From: Symbiodinium natans
Lineage: Eukaryota > Sar > Dinophyceae > Suessiales > Symbiodiniaceae
Assembly: GCA_905221605.1 (NCBI GenBank)
Contig: CAJNDS010001035.1
Location: forward strand, 616,501 to 680,500
Length of the DNA stretch: 64,000 nt
Reading direction: 5' to 3'
The notes beneath the pieces are model-generated. The model worked only from the letters and a program-made list of their open reading frames with translations, was not told the DNA's origin and did not search any database. The position numbers and the translations under genes were made by a program. Below, one piece after another: positions 10,384 to 19,999 of this stretch. Position 1 is the first letter of the stretch. Each line of letters opens with the position of its first letter.

Positions 10384-11575
10384 CTAACTCCTGGTTTTGG
10401 GCGAGCGGCTGCGCTCCCCTTTTTCCTTGCCCCCGTCTTTGACGGAGGTGGGTGGGGAGGCGCTTTGGGTAGCCAGCTTGCGTCGCTTGCGCTCAAGCTG
10501 CACTTCAAGTTCTTCTCGTCTTAGCTCAAGGTCTTCGATTTCCATGTTGGGGCATCCTTGCTCAATTGCCGCCTTGAGGTCGATGGTTTGTGAGGGGCCG
10601 GGCCACTGCCCAGTGATTACCATGTTCTTTTGGTCTGGGGTTAGGGTCACCCCAATGGCTTCCAACTGGGCTGCAATGGCCTGACCCCCTATACCTGGAG
10701 GACTCCCCCCCAATCCAGGCGGGAAACCGGCATGGGCCAGCAGTTGCTCCGCAGCCTTCTGCCTTCGCTGGAGCTTGTGCTGGGCCTGGGCATCCCGCAC
10801 CTTTTGGAGTTGGGCTTCATCAAGGGAAAGGCCAATGCTTCCAAGCACCTCGGACAGATTAAAGTCCTCATCTTCTTCTTGAACGGGCGCCTGAAGTACC
10901 TTGTCCCGGAAGGTCTTGGCAAGGGTTTCCATATTTTCCTCAGCCGCTTTCAGCTCTTGCATCAAGTTTTGCATTTCAACATACAACGCTTTGAGGGCGG
11001 CTTTCGATTCGTCAATCTGGGCTTGGAGACGAATTTTGCGGTGGCCTAAGGATCGCAGCTTGGTGGATGCCCCTTTGAGCTCGTTCGTGGCTGTTATGGC
11101 GGCTTCTTCTGGCGGAACATCGAACCTTGTTCCTGTTGTGTAGCGCTGTCTGGACGTCCGCTGGCAGATCCCCAATGTGGGCCTGCAATAGGTCCAGAAG
11201 GGCCACCTCATCCGACGACTTGTCCTCCACCGGGGCCCTGAAACCGGCCTTGGAGAGTTCAACACGGGCAGCTTCGGGAATTTGTTCCCATACCCCTTCC
11301 AAGGCCTTGTAGACCTTAGGGGTTCGAGGCGGCTTGGGCGACGGCGGGTTGGGCGTGCCCCCCATTGCCTCCCCATTCTGGGCTTTGGGCTTAGGGGCTT
11401 TGGGGTTCCTCCAGGTGGCAGATTCCCACACTGTAGGACGCCTCCCCTTGGTGGGCCAGGTCTTTGCACACTTCTTGCATTTGAGGTCCTGCGTGATTAG
11501 ATCTGTGTAGATCCAATTTCCGCAGCCCTTGCAAACAGTGTATTCCCGACCCATTGCGGGAGGCGTGTTGACCAC
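10384..11575 (-). pseudogene. LINE ORF1: zinc ribbon and coiled coil, one frameshift
   Basis: Protein-like sequence begins at ATG 11575 and contains a zinc ribbon CKGCGNWIY followed 13 residues later by CKKC. This frame carries on to about 11130. From there the protein-like sequence moves to the frame that ends at 10384, with a helical E/K/Q/L-rich coiled coil (about 11100-10880), a second helical part and a basic tail ending KTRS. The shift falls near codons for HNRNKVR in one frame and GTRFDVPP in the other. ORF1 proteins of LINEs are nucleic-acid-binding chaperones, and this layout fits. The zinc ribbon resembles the CxxCGxWI motif at the C-terminus of ORF2. The frameshift could be a mutation, a sequence error or programmed. 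Confidence 0.7.
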
Positions 11576-11705
11576 CCTTTCTCCCCCTATGATGGTGGGA
11601 GGGTGTGTTGGTCAACCCCCGTTAGGAGCGAGCCCCTTTCCGGTGGGTACGGTATGCTATGGCACTACAATGCCTATTGTGCAGCAGGTCAGTCCTTTCT
11701 TCCTC

Positions 11706-14700
11706 CTAACGAAGACTTCTCCTGGCTTCTTTCACCAGGGTGACGCCTAAGCTTCTCGGATAGATGCCGGTATCTGCGACACTGGCAGCACCTACGTGTT
11801 CGTGGTCTCCTGGGCAAACGAAGCGTGAAAGAGACCAAACAAAGCTCGCACTCGAACTCACAAACCACCAATGCTTGAGGATTCTCTTTCCGTCCTCCTC
11901 GAAGCAACACCTATCCACAAGACACTCGTGAGAAAGACCCAAACTCTTAGCAGTCGTCTGGTACACCGTTTCTCCCCACAAACCTGACCCTTTAGGCCAT
12001 TCGTGAGAGAGCAAGAGTCTCTCGTGTCCCACAAAGTCCTTAAAGACCGCACGAATGCGTCGCCAAGACTGTTTGTGGACCTTCAGGCTGGCTCTCCAAC
12101 GCTCGCGGTTCCTGAGATCCTTGCAGAATCTTAGGTGACGAAGTCCACACCCGGCGCTGCACGGGGTAGATAGGTGGGCATAGACCCGCACGCCTTCGTT
12201 TTCAGTGAAGGCATTCAGGATACCTTTCATAAGATGGAAGGCTTCCCTACTCAACAGGTCTATCTTCTTGGTGATTCCGAAGTAGGCAATCTCGCGATTT
12301 CGCTCGCAGGCCTTCGAGATTGCACTCCCTTCCTGGCAACAAAGCTCCAGTACTATGAAATTGGCCTCACCAGAAGCTACGCGGCACGCAGCCTCTTTCC
12401 ACGAACTCGGTACTTCGAGAATTTCTTTCTCTAATTCGCGTTCATTGGGCTCTTGAAAGGTGACCTTAGGAGGACGTACCTCTGTGGTCGCTTTGGAGGT
12501 TTCGGTCCAGCATACTGGCTCCGTCACCAATCCGCACGCCTCACACACGGTAAGAAGACTATCAGCAGTTGGTGCTTTAGTTAATGCATCCGCAGGATTT
12601 ATCCTGCCTGGGATGTGTTCCAGACTTAGACGCTCTTTAGCTACCAACTGCTGCAAGAATGCCGCCCGGAGCTCGATGTGTCGCACCTTTCGAAGAAGTG
12701 TTCCCATCTGAGCTATGGAGAGGGCGGACTCTGAGTCCCCATAAGCATGAAGCTTATACTTACCTTCCTCAACACCTTCGGGCATTCCTTCTACCATGGT
12801 CTGCACAAGAAGACTGATGTACAAACCTTCACGTGCGATTTCGGTGAGAGCTGCCAGTTCCGCCTCCGCTGAAGATAGTGCAATCGTGGTTTGCTTTCGG
12901 CTAAACGTCTTAAGGGCGCAGTTATTCCAGGTAACTATCCCTCCACTCACAGAGTTCAGACCCCAACTTGCGTCAACGAAGCACGAGACCGACTCAACGT
13001 CCTGGTCCTCCGCTAGGATCTCTCTCTCCGAGGGAAACACCTGGACCTTGTGCGAAAGCCCAGCAATCCAACGAAGCACATCCCTCATACACGCCTCTGC
13101 GGCGCAGTTTGGGGACGCTTGGTGTCGACCAAGAAAGCCGCAAACGTACTGAAGATCTGGTCTGGAGAGGGCAGCCCAGGCCAGTCGGCCGAGGGTCCTT
13201 CGGTACCTCTCGTGGGCCTCAGGCGTAAGAAGAACACACTGCTCTTCTTTCTTTATCAGATCCGCATACCTCCTTTCCAGGGGCGGAAGCTTAGGAGCAG
13301 CCTTGGTGACGCTATACTCCTGAAGACAAGATTCAAGATACTTCGCGTCCAGTCCGAAGTAGACCTTGTTCGTCCCTGTTTCTCTGCGGAAGATCCTCCG
13401 GCCCAGAAAAGAAACCTCACCCGGACGTCCTTCCAGCAATTCTCCAGTCAACTTCAGTTTATACCGCTTCTTAAGGTCCTCAAACACCTGGCGAGCTGCT
13501 TCTTCATTCTCCGCCCAAATCAGCAAATCATCTACGTAGAACAAAACGATCACTAATCCCTTCTTCGTCTTCCTACGAAAGATAGTAGGGTCCAAGATCT
13601 GCTGGAAGCCCTGTCGCTCCAAATGGGCAGATAGCTCTTTATACCAGGAAAGGGGGGCACTCCTCAAGCCGTTCATGGCTCTAAAGAGCTTTAAGAAGAC
13701 TCGCTCTTGTGTTTTTCCTAGGGTGATATTCGTCGGTAATTGCACAAACTCTGGCCTTGCAATTGCAGCGTGCATAAACGCGACCGAAACATCACACGAC
13801 AACACGGACCCTCTACGACACAGCATCGCAAGAAGAAGCCTTAGTCCTTCCAAACTCGTAGTCGGGGAATAGATCCCCTCGGCAAGTGTCGTTCCGCCCA
13901 TGGCGGCGAAGTCACGCACAACAAGCCTGGAGCGATACAGTCCTGGTTTCTTGACCGTATTTACCCATCGACTGGATAAGACCCTTCGTCCGCTCTCTTT
14001 AGCCAGTCTACGTGCCTCATGCTCTGACACAATTTCTCCTACTTTGAAGGACTCAAGTTCTTCAAGTTCCAATTTCATCGAAGCATAAAGCAAAGCAGGA
14101 TCCAACTTCTCCCCAGAGGTCTCCGAAACAGCATCCCTTGGGACTCTGCACTTGATCCTCTTACCACCGAAGGCAAGCTCAAAGCTCGAAGATGCTTCCG
14201 AACTCGCGGCCCTGCAATCAGGTCCAGACATTAGTTTAGCCATTAGATGATCCGTAAGCCAGTCGATCTCCATGTCACCGTCAAAACCACCAGGCGGCGG
14301 CTCAAGATCCCCTACTCCTTCCCCCTCATCGTCAGTGGGTTCTACGTAGCTTGGGATATCAGACAGTGGATCTTCGGCTGGTATCATCTCTTCATCCTCT
14401 ACCGTTCCTTGAGGCAACGGCGCAGGCTCAACGCCTGAGTCGACTGGTGGTTCCGGGGGAGCTTCAAACAAGATGGGCCTCTCAGGGTCATCAGGGTCTA
14501 CGGTCAGTCGCTGTGCGGCGCTCAAAACGCCTATGGACTCCGGATCGTATGTAGGCATATCCCTTTCCAAGATCGCCCTACACGCCGGGAAGATGTCGAT
14601 CTCCGTGCTTCCAGCACGGGCTGCAAACACTCCCCCACCTCTCGGGTGGACCGGTCCCAGATACACAGCGCGGATCGTCTTCGCTCCGCGGTACTTGCGG

Positions 14701-16277
14701 ACGTGTTCCGCTGACCCTCCAACTTTGGCCTGAATCGTACATCCAAAAGGAAGCGTTCTAGTGCGGTGTACAAACTCCTCGTGCAAACGATCTATCGGGG
14801 TAGTGACATCCCCCAAACTCGTTGACCACAAGTTGAAGCAACGTGAGGAATAAAACAGCGCCGCTTGCCACAAGAGACCACCTAGAGGTATTTTGTACGG
14901 CGGGGCTTCGGCTTCAGGAGGTGGAAGTAACTTCGAAATTTCTTTCTCCAGGTCCAACCACACCGCCCAGAATCCCTGCCGCATCGTCTCCACTTGGCGT
15001 TCTACCGCTCCTTTGGCTTGGGGGCGGTATCCCGGCACCACATCAACGATGATCCCGGACGCCGCTCCTCCTTTCCTATTTCGGGCCAACTTCTCAGCTA
15101 AAGCAATCAGCGAACTTTCTTGATCACATCGAATTGTAACCATCTTTCCAACAAGACCCATTTCCCGAATGGCCCGGTCAATGTTATACATCAAGTTTGG
15201 CTCGCTAAGCTCCATGGCGGGCAACGAAATCGTGTAACGAGAGGAACAGTGAACCATCAACAGGACACGCAGTTTTCCAAAGTAGAAAAAATCGATCCCT
15301 ATCGTTTGGTCTTCCTTTTGAAGGTTTCTTCTTAAACGACGCGCAGGGACCCGGCCCTTGCTCGAACAACACGATTCGCAATTTACATCGTAAGGATAAT
15401 GCCCGTGTGACCGATGAACATGCAACGCCACGCTCCTCAAAGGAATGCGCTCAGACACTCCCTGTCCTTGAACAGGACCTCCGTGAGTAGGCTCTGGAGG
15501 CTCGGAAGCCCCGGGCTCATTTCTCTCTCTCAGTTCTCTCGGACTCTCAGGGGGGTTCATGGGAGCATCAAGTTCGATGGGCTCAGAATGTGTCCCCTTA
15601 CCGGGGAGAGGCAGCCCTCGGAGTGCTCTTAACTGGCACTCCTCAAAGACGGCGCTGCTCTCTGTTTCATCATCGCCCATGTGCTTCAAGCACAAACAAA
15701 CATGCCATGCACACCAACTTGCCATGCGCACCACACAACATGCCATGCACAACAACATGTCACAAGAGGCCCGGAGGCCCATGCTCCTACCTTGAACCTT
15801 CTTCGCCTTTTCAACCCTGTGCAGCACTAGAGTTCGTTCTACGTCAACTCGGACATAACAGCTCCTAGTCTTGATTCGAACTCGAGTCCTTCTACGTCGG
15901 GGCCGCAGACGAAACTTTCGGAACCGAACTTGAGGTCTAAAAAGAGCTCCTCCCAAACTCCGAAATCCCAACACCAGAAAACCTCCCGCAGAACTCGCCA
16001 CCACATAGATGGCCAACAGCGCTGCGAGGTCCAAACTTAAACCTGGCATGTGGAAAGAGTTCCTGGCCGGCGGTCGGGTTTGGGAAGTCCAATTTAAGGA
16101 GTGATTGAGGAGTGTTGGGGGCATAGGAATTTTCCACCCAAGATGCCTTTCTAGAGGACTGTTACAGCACATCATGCCAAGCACAGCGCATGCACAATCC
16201 ATCTCTTTTAGGTTCTTTGGGAGTTGAGGGTAATTTCCACGATGACCTTCGGGAACAAACTTGCCATGCCACACCAA
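11706..16277 (-). CDS. Copia-A Pol: integrase, reverse transcriptase, RNase H, methyltransferase-like tail
   Basis: A 1,523-codon open frame whose nominal first codon is TTG; the true protein is probably part of a larger polyprotein. An HHCC-type pre-integrase motif (HVHRSHGHYPYDVNCESCC) precedes the integrase core, with acidic residues in IGIDFFYF (about 329), RCDQESS (about 385) and GAVERQVE (about 426). Reverse transcriptase motifs are DVSVAFMHAA (about 828) and LFYVDDLLIW (about 914). RNase H has CFVDASWG (about 1101), SSAEAELAAL and YGDSESAL, and ends at NPADALTKAP. About 180 further residues carry FIVLELCCQEGS (about 1311) and HLSTPCSAGCG (about 1369). These resemble motif I and the catalytic Pro-Cys motif of S-adenosylmethionine-dependent cytosine methyltransferases. 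Retrotransposons with cytosine methyltransferases have been reported in Symbiodinium; whether this tail belongs to that family is inference. Confidence 0.85.
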   Translation of the reverse strand: MVWHGKFVPEGHRGNYPQLPKNLKEMDCACAVLGMMCCNSPLERHLGWKIPMPPTLLNHSLNWTSQTRPPARNSFHMPGLSLDLAALLAIYVVASSAGGFLVLGFRSLGGALFRPQVRFRKFRLRPRRRRTRVRIKTRSCYVRVDVERTLVLHRVEKAKKVQGRSMGLRASCDMLLCMACCVVRMASWCAWHVCLCLKHMGDDETESSAVFEECQLRALRGLPLPGKGTHSEPIELDAPMNPPESPRELRERNEPGASEPPEPTHGGPVQGQGVSERIPLRSVALHVHRSHGHYPYDVNCESCCSSKGRVPARRLRRNLQKEDQTIGIDFFYFGKLRVLLMVHCSSRYTISLPAMELSEPNLMYNIDRAIREMGLVGKMVTIRCDQESSLIALAEKLARNRKGGAASGIIVDVVPGYRPQAKGAVERQVETMRQGFWAVWLDLEKEISKLLPPPEAEAPPYKIPLGGLLWQAALFYSSRCFNLWSTSLGDVTTPIDRLHEEFVHRTRTLPFGCTIQAKVGGSAEHVRKYRGAKTIRAVYLGPVHPRGGGVFAARAGSTEIDIFPACRAILERDMPTYDPESIGVLSAAQRLTVDPDDPERPILFEAPPEPPVDSGVEPAPLPQGTVEDEEMIPAEDPLSDIPSYVEPTDDEGEGVGDLEPPPGGFDGDMEIDWLTDHLMAKLMSGPDCRAASSEASSSFELAFGGKRIKCRVPRDAVSETSGEKLDPALLYASMKLELEELESFKVGEIVSEHEARRLAKESGRRVLSSRWVNTVKKPGLYRSRLVVRDFAAMGGTTLAEGIYSPTTSLEGLRLLLAMLCRRGSVLSCDVSVAFMHAAIARPEFVQLPTNITLGKTQERVFLKLFRAMNGLRSAPLSWYKELSAHLERQGFQQILDPTIFRRKTKKGLVIVLFYVDDLLIWAENEEAARQVFEDLKKRYKLKLTGELLEGRPGEVSFLGRRIFRRETGTNKVYFGLDAKYLESCLQEYSVTKAAPKLPPLERRYADLIKKEEQCVLLTPEAHERYRRTLGRLAWAALSRPDLQYVCGFLGRHQASPNCAAEACMRDVLRWIAGLSHKVQVFPSEREILAEDQDVESVSCFVDASWGLNSVSGGIVTWNNCALKTFSRKQTTIALSSAEAELAALTEIAREGLYISLLVQTMVEGMPEGVEEGKYKLHAYGDSESALSIAQMGTLLRKVRHIELRAAFLQQLVAKERLSLEHIPGRINPADALTKAPTADSLLTVCEACGLVTEPVCWTETSKATTEVRPPKVTFQEPNERELEKEILEVPSSWKEAACRVASGEANFIVLELCCQEGSAISKACERNREIAYFGITKKIDLLSREAFHLMKGILNAFTENEGVRVYAHLSTPCSAGCGLRHLRFCKDLRNRERWRASLKVHKQSWRRIRAVFKDFVGHERLLLSHEWPKGSGLWGETVYQTTAKSLGLSHECLVDRCCFEEDGKRILKHWWFVSSSASFVWSLSRFVCPGDHEHVGAASVADTGIYPRSLGVTLVKEARRSLR

Positions 16278-16522
16278 ACCAAGCGCAAGCCATTGAGGAA
16301 TTTGGGCTTTTGATTGGGAATCTCAGTTCAGGGTAGTTCGGGAAATTCCAAGACTTTCGGCGTTTTCGGGGTGACGATCTAGAGGATGTTTACTCAAACA
16401 ATCAACTTGCCATGCCAACACAGAGCATGCCAGTCCAACTTTTTCACTCTCGACAGGGTGCTTCGGAAGAAAGCGTAATCCCAGCACCTCAAGCGCCGTC
16501 CTACCTCTCTCCATCCCGTTCT

Positions 16523-18475
16523 TCAGGGTGGAGCCAACGAGAATTGGCGCTCCTGGTCCGTCTGCCCAAGACCTCCTTGCTTGGGTGGAAGTCGTTTTGG
16601 GCCAAACTCCGTATTTGGAGTGACCACAGGCGCCACCGAACTTCCCGACGCAGAGGTCTTGACCTTTCCAAATGGTGGAGGAGGCCTCGGTAGCCGAAGA
16701 TGGGGCGGTACTCCCGGCGGAGGCGCCACATTCAGAAGCGACCATACATCCCCAATCGTTCCCACAGTCGATGCAGGAGAGGGAGGCTCGACTCCCGTAT
16801 CTGCTTCCACCGCCAGAACTGCAGGTGTAGAGGATTTCACCTGGGTCGTTGGAGAGGCCTTGGTCCGAACGGGTGGATTCCGAGGAGGGCACATTGGTTC
16901 CGGTGGAGGCATCGAACCACGCTCCTCGGCGTAGATCTGGGCCAGGCGAGACTCCTCGAGAACTCCCTGCTTGATCTTTACCCGCTTGATCGCCTCCATG
17001 AAAAACATGTTGTCCGGTGTCTCCATGGCCGAGCTCAAAGAGGAGGAACTCTCGGCATCCTCTTCTCGGACCTTTGAAGATTCCCCCCCCACGGCGGATG
17101 TAGAGGAGGTAGCCGCCTTCGCCGCAGCCTTTGTCTTCGCTCCGGCTTTTCGAATGGACCGCTCTTGCTGGGATGCAAGAAAGATCTCGGCATAATAGTC
17201 GGCGGCATTCTCGAGCTCCTTCCAACAGCGCCACGAATCCTTTGCCAGAACGGCATCCGGCAATTCCACCTGGATACCTCCACGAGCCCGGGTCTCCTCG
17301 GCATCCCCTTCTTTCGCGTTCTCCCACTCCTTGATCGTGGAAAGCATATGCCGAAGGCCCAGCACAATGCTGCTGGAAAGACCAGACTCGTGGATCTGAG
17401 CCTCCCCTTGGCCAACAAGCTCGATGGCCTTGGTCACGATGGCCTGGCTCACGCCATAGGTGAGGAGGGAATATCCTTGTTGAAGACGGTAAATCCTCGC
17501 AGAGTTCGCCTCCTCCTGCTCGGTCGTCTCCATGGCGGTGTTGCAGACATACACAGTGTCCACAACTGATTCGCCATACTCTCCTCCCCTTTCTCGCAAA
17601 CTCACTGGCAGCTTCACCGTCATGGGGGGCACCTCTGGGAGATCCATGTTGTGATGCCTCAACCACCGTTGCTCCGGAACTCTTTCCCCAGACACAGGGG
17701 TTTCCGGATAAAACCTGCTCGAGCGGATCAAGGTCGGGATTCGTCTCCCAACAACAACGGGGCTCTCCAGCAATCCGGACAGATTTTCCAGATAAGTGGG
17801 GTCGTTCATAACCCGACTCAGAAGATCTAGGGGATGAAGACCATCTTGCCCGACGATGTTCAACACCCCGAGCTCGCTTAGGTCCCTTCGGAGACCCTCC
17901 TAAAAGTTCAGGAAGTACTGGATCCTCGGATTCCGAAGCATCCTTTCCCAATGGGCCACGCTGTAGGTGTCCCCACTTCCAGCAGCTTCGATCTCCGGTC
18001 CTCGGCTCTCCTCCGAGGGGTCCCTTTTTCGCACAAGCGGCACCGGAACCACAGGTGGTGTGGCCTTCGGTGTGGCCTTCCAATTTCCCCACCGCTCTTC
18101 TGAGGCAACCTCCGTTGGCGAAGGTGGGGCCATTGGTTGCGTCTCTGGGACGGTCGTTTCCCGAGCAGCGAGTAACTCCGCGGTCGGTGCTGTGAACAAC
18201 GAAGTCGGTGACGGCTCCGCTTGAGCTTCTGCAGGCACTGCACGCTCCTGATCTTCCACCGCCGTAGGTGTTGGGGCAGAGAAACGGTAGCCGGCGGTAA
18301 CCTCCTGGGCTTGATCTTCGGAAGCCTGGGAGTCCTCGGCATCCATCGCCGCATCTTCCTCCCCAATCGGGTGAGAGCCTCCCATAAGGGGCAGCCGCGA
18401 AAGAAGAGCCCTCACAAAGGAGGGAAGGCGTCGCGCTGTTCCTGGGGAAAAGCAAAATGGCTGCAGAAATAACAA
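16523..18475 (-). pseudogene. Unknown retroelement-associated protein, split by an in-frame TAG
   Basis: Two blocks in one frame (18475-17903 and 17899-16523) are separated only by TAG at 17900-17902, with no frame change. A plausible ATG is at 18385. The first block is rich in A, P, E and T. The second has a mixed, globular-looking helical region (about 17.87-17.1 kb) followed by a K/A/S-rich and then proline-rich tail. No catalytic motif was recognised. It sits between protease and integrase of Copia-A. A competing frame is open over the same bases, but it is very rich in R, G, S and C and looks like a shadow. This could be a Gag-like or spacer domain of Copia-A, or the start of a separate element. 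Confidence 0.5.
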
Positions 18476-18750
18476 ACCCCATGCAAAGCACTTTCTTGAG
18501 GACCTTTTGGGCTTTCTTAGCTCTCCCTACTCTTCGAGGCCCGGAGGCCCAGCTTCGAGGCCCGGAGGCCCGTTCATCCACCCTGTCTCTTCTCCCACCT
18601 TTGCGGCGGAAGCATGCGCAAACAGCACCCCTAGAGCGGATAGCTCTTCCGATCGCAGTCACACAACTGAGCAAGGAAAGAGAAAACGCAATCAAAGCAC
18701 AACTTTTCCATCTTCCCGCAGCTTTTGCTCCGAAGACTAGCCGCTCCCCC

Positions 18751-19029
18751 TCATTGGGGTTGTAACACGACCCACTCTTGGTGATCAGCATCGTGCCCTT
18801 CTGGGGTCGAGTCGTGCTGCTCAAGCCACTGCATCCCCGCCCACGTGCTGACACAATGCCAACAGTAGTGGTGGACGTGCTGGTTCTTCTTGCGGCAGCA
18901 CATATTTCTTGTTCGCTGGCAGATGGAACAACGGCAAGGGCATACTCCTGCCTGTCCAACTCGATCTCCTTGGGACGAAACGACGCCGCCCATGTTGTCG
19001 AAAATCGAAAGGAATCCTCTACCAAACAA
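18751..19029 (-). pseudogene. Cys/His-rich segment of Copia-A
   Basis: In a frame different from both neighbours, a short stretch reads CPCRCSICQ, then CCRKKNQHVHHYCWHC, then STWAGMQWLE, ending in a stop. The dense Cys and His spacing suggests a zinc-binding module. Because it is out of frame with the protease and with the next block, the element must have suffered indels here or use introns. Confidence 0.45.
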
Positions 19030-19209
19030 GCGCTAGTCCAAGCAAAGCTCTGCGGTTGGTGCAGAACCACTTCGCGATCTAAACTCTCCATGCAAAATCC
19101 ACGAAAAGACAAGCTCATGCAAAATCCAAGCCATGCCATGCACACACAAGACAACATGCTTCCCATCATGCCATGCTGCTTCCTTAAGGGATTTCGGGCG
19201 TTCATGCTT

Positions 19210-19907
19210 CCTACCTTCCTAAGGCTTTTGGCTGGAGTTCCAGAGGCTTTCGCTGGGGTCTCAAGGCTCTTGCTCTCCGCACTTGCACCCTCAACTGTCC
19301 TCATACCTCGAAGCATAAACTCGAACGGAGTCCCTGATAACAGATGCCGGGCAGACCGCTCCTCAAGAAGGTCTTTCTTTCCTCCCTTCAGGATCGGTCC
19401 TGCGGGTACCAATTTCCTGGATTCAGCAGGAAGCGCGTCTACATCCATGTGTGTGCCTATCGGCGGGCGCTTCGAGTTCTTGGATTTCTTTCCGCTGATC
19501 GCCCACCAGGCCCGCCTTTCCCCTATCAAACGAATGTTCTTCTTACCCCCTCGATAGAGGCGCGACCCAGTGCGTCCGAGGTGTGTTTTCCAACCCCTCT
19601 CTGACGCGGCCCAAGGGGAAATTGCATTGAAAGGCACATCCGCCACCAACACCTCTTCGAGCGTCAACGGAACGTCCCCGAAACGAACCTCCAGATCGAC
19701 AACGGACGACACGTTGATTGTCCCGCCTGAGGCATTGTAGAGTGTCACATTCCGATCATGATATTTCGTGACTCGAAATCCAGAGATGTGGCTTGAAGAA
19801 ACTATGTGACAGGTTGCTCCACTGTCAACTAGCCAAACATCTCGGCCCTCTACGCACAGTGAAGAGCAAATGTACTCCACATCTCCCTTCGAACTGATGC
19901 TACCCAA
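19210..19907 (-). pseudogene. Copia-A aspartic protease
   Basis: Shortly after the start comes WLVDSGATCHIV, the D-S-G-A active site of retropepsin-type proteases, followed by a beta-rich stretch ending in a VADVPFNAIS segment typical of copia proteases. The enzyme would cut the Gag-Pol polyprotein inside virus-like particles. The frame stays open to 16323, but after about 19.2 kb it no longer looks like real protein. Upstream it is one frame away from the Gag tail that ends at the stop at 19927. Confidence 0.75.
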
Positions 19908-19999
19908 AGTGCCTAGGCTCTCTGACTCAGATGATCTCTGGCACAGGCCAGAAGGTGGCTCTTACAGCTAAGGGCTTCAGGACTACGGGCTCCGACTTC

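Larger units (their letters stand above)
3567..11640 (-). mobile_element. LINE-like non-LTR retrotransposon
   Basis: ORF1 (zinc ribbon/coiled coil), ORF2 (apurinic-type endonuclease, reverse transcriptase, RNase H, C-terminal zinc motifs) and possibly a kinase-like third ORF lie in one direction on the minus strand. No LTRs were found. The 5' limit is set near 11640 because ORF1 starts at 11575; the 3' end and any poly-A or simple-repeat tail were not identified, so the ends are approximate. ORF1 has one frameshift and the kinase-like ORF another, while ORF2 is uninterrupted over 1,700 codons. That suggests a fairly young insertion. Confidence 0.8.

Noticed and set aside
16323-19200. Continuation of the protease frame as an almost 1,200-residue protein
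   Set aside because: After about 19.2 kb the frame is rich in R, G, S and C without motifs, while other frames over the same bases have a Cys/His module and a balanced protein. The long open frame there looks like a shadow.
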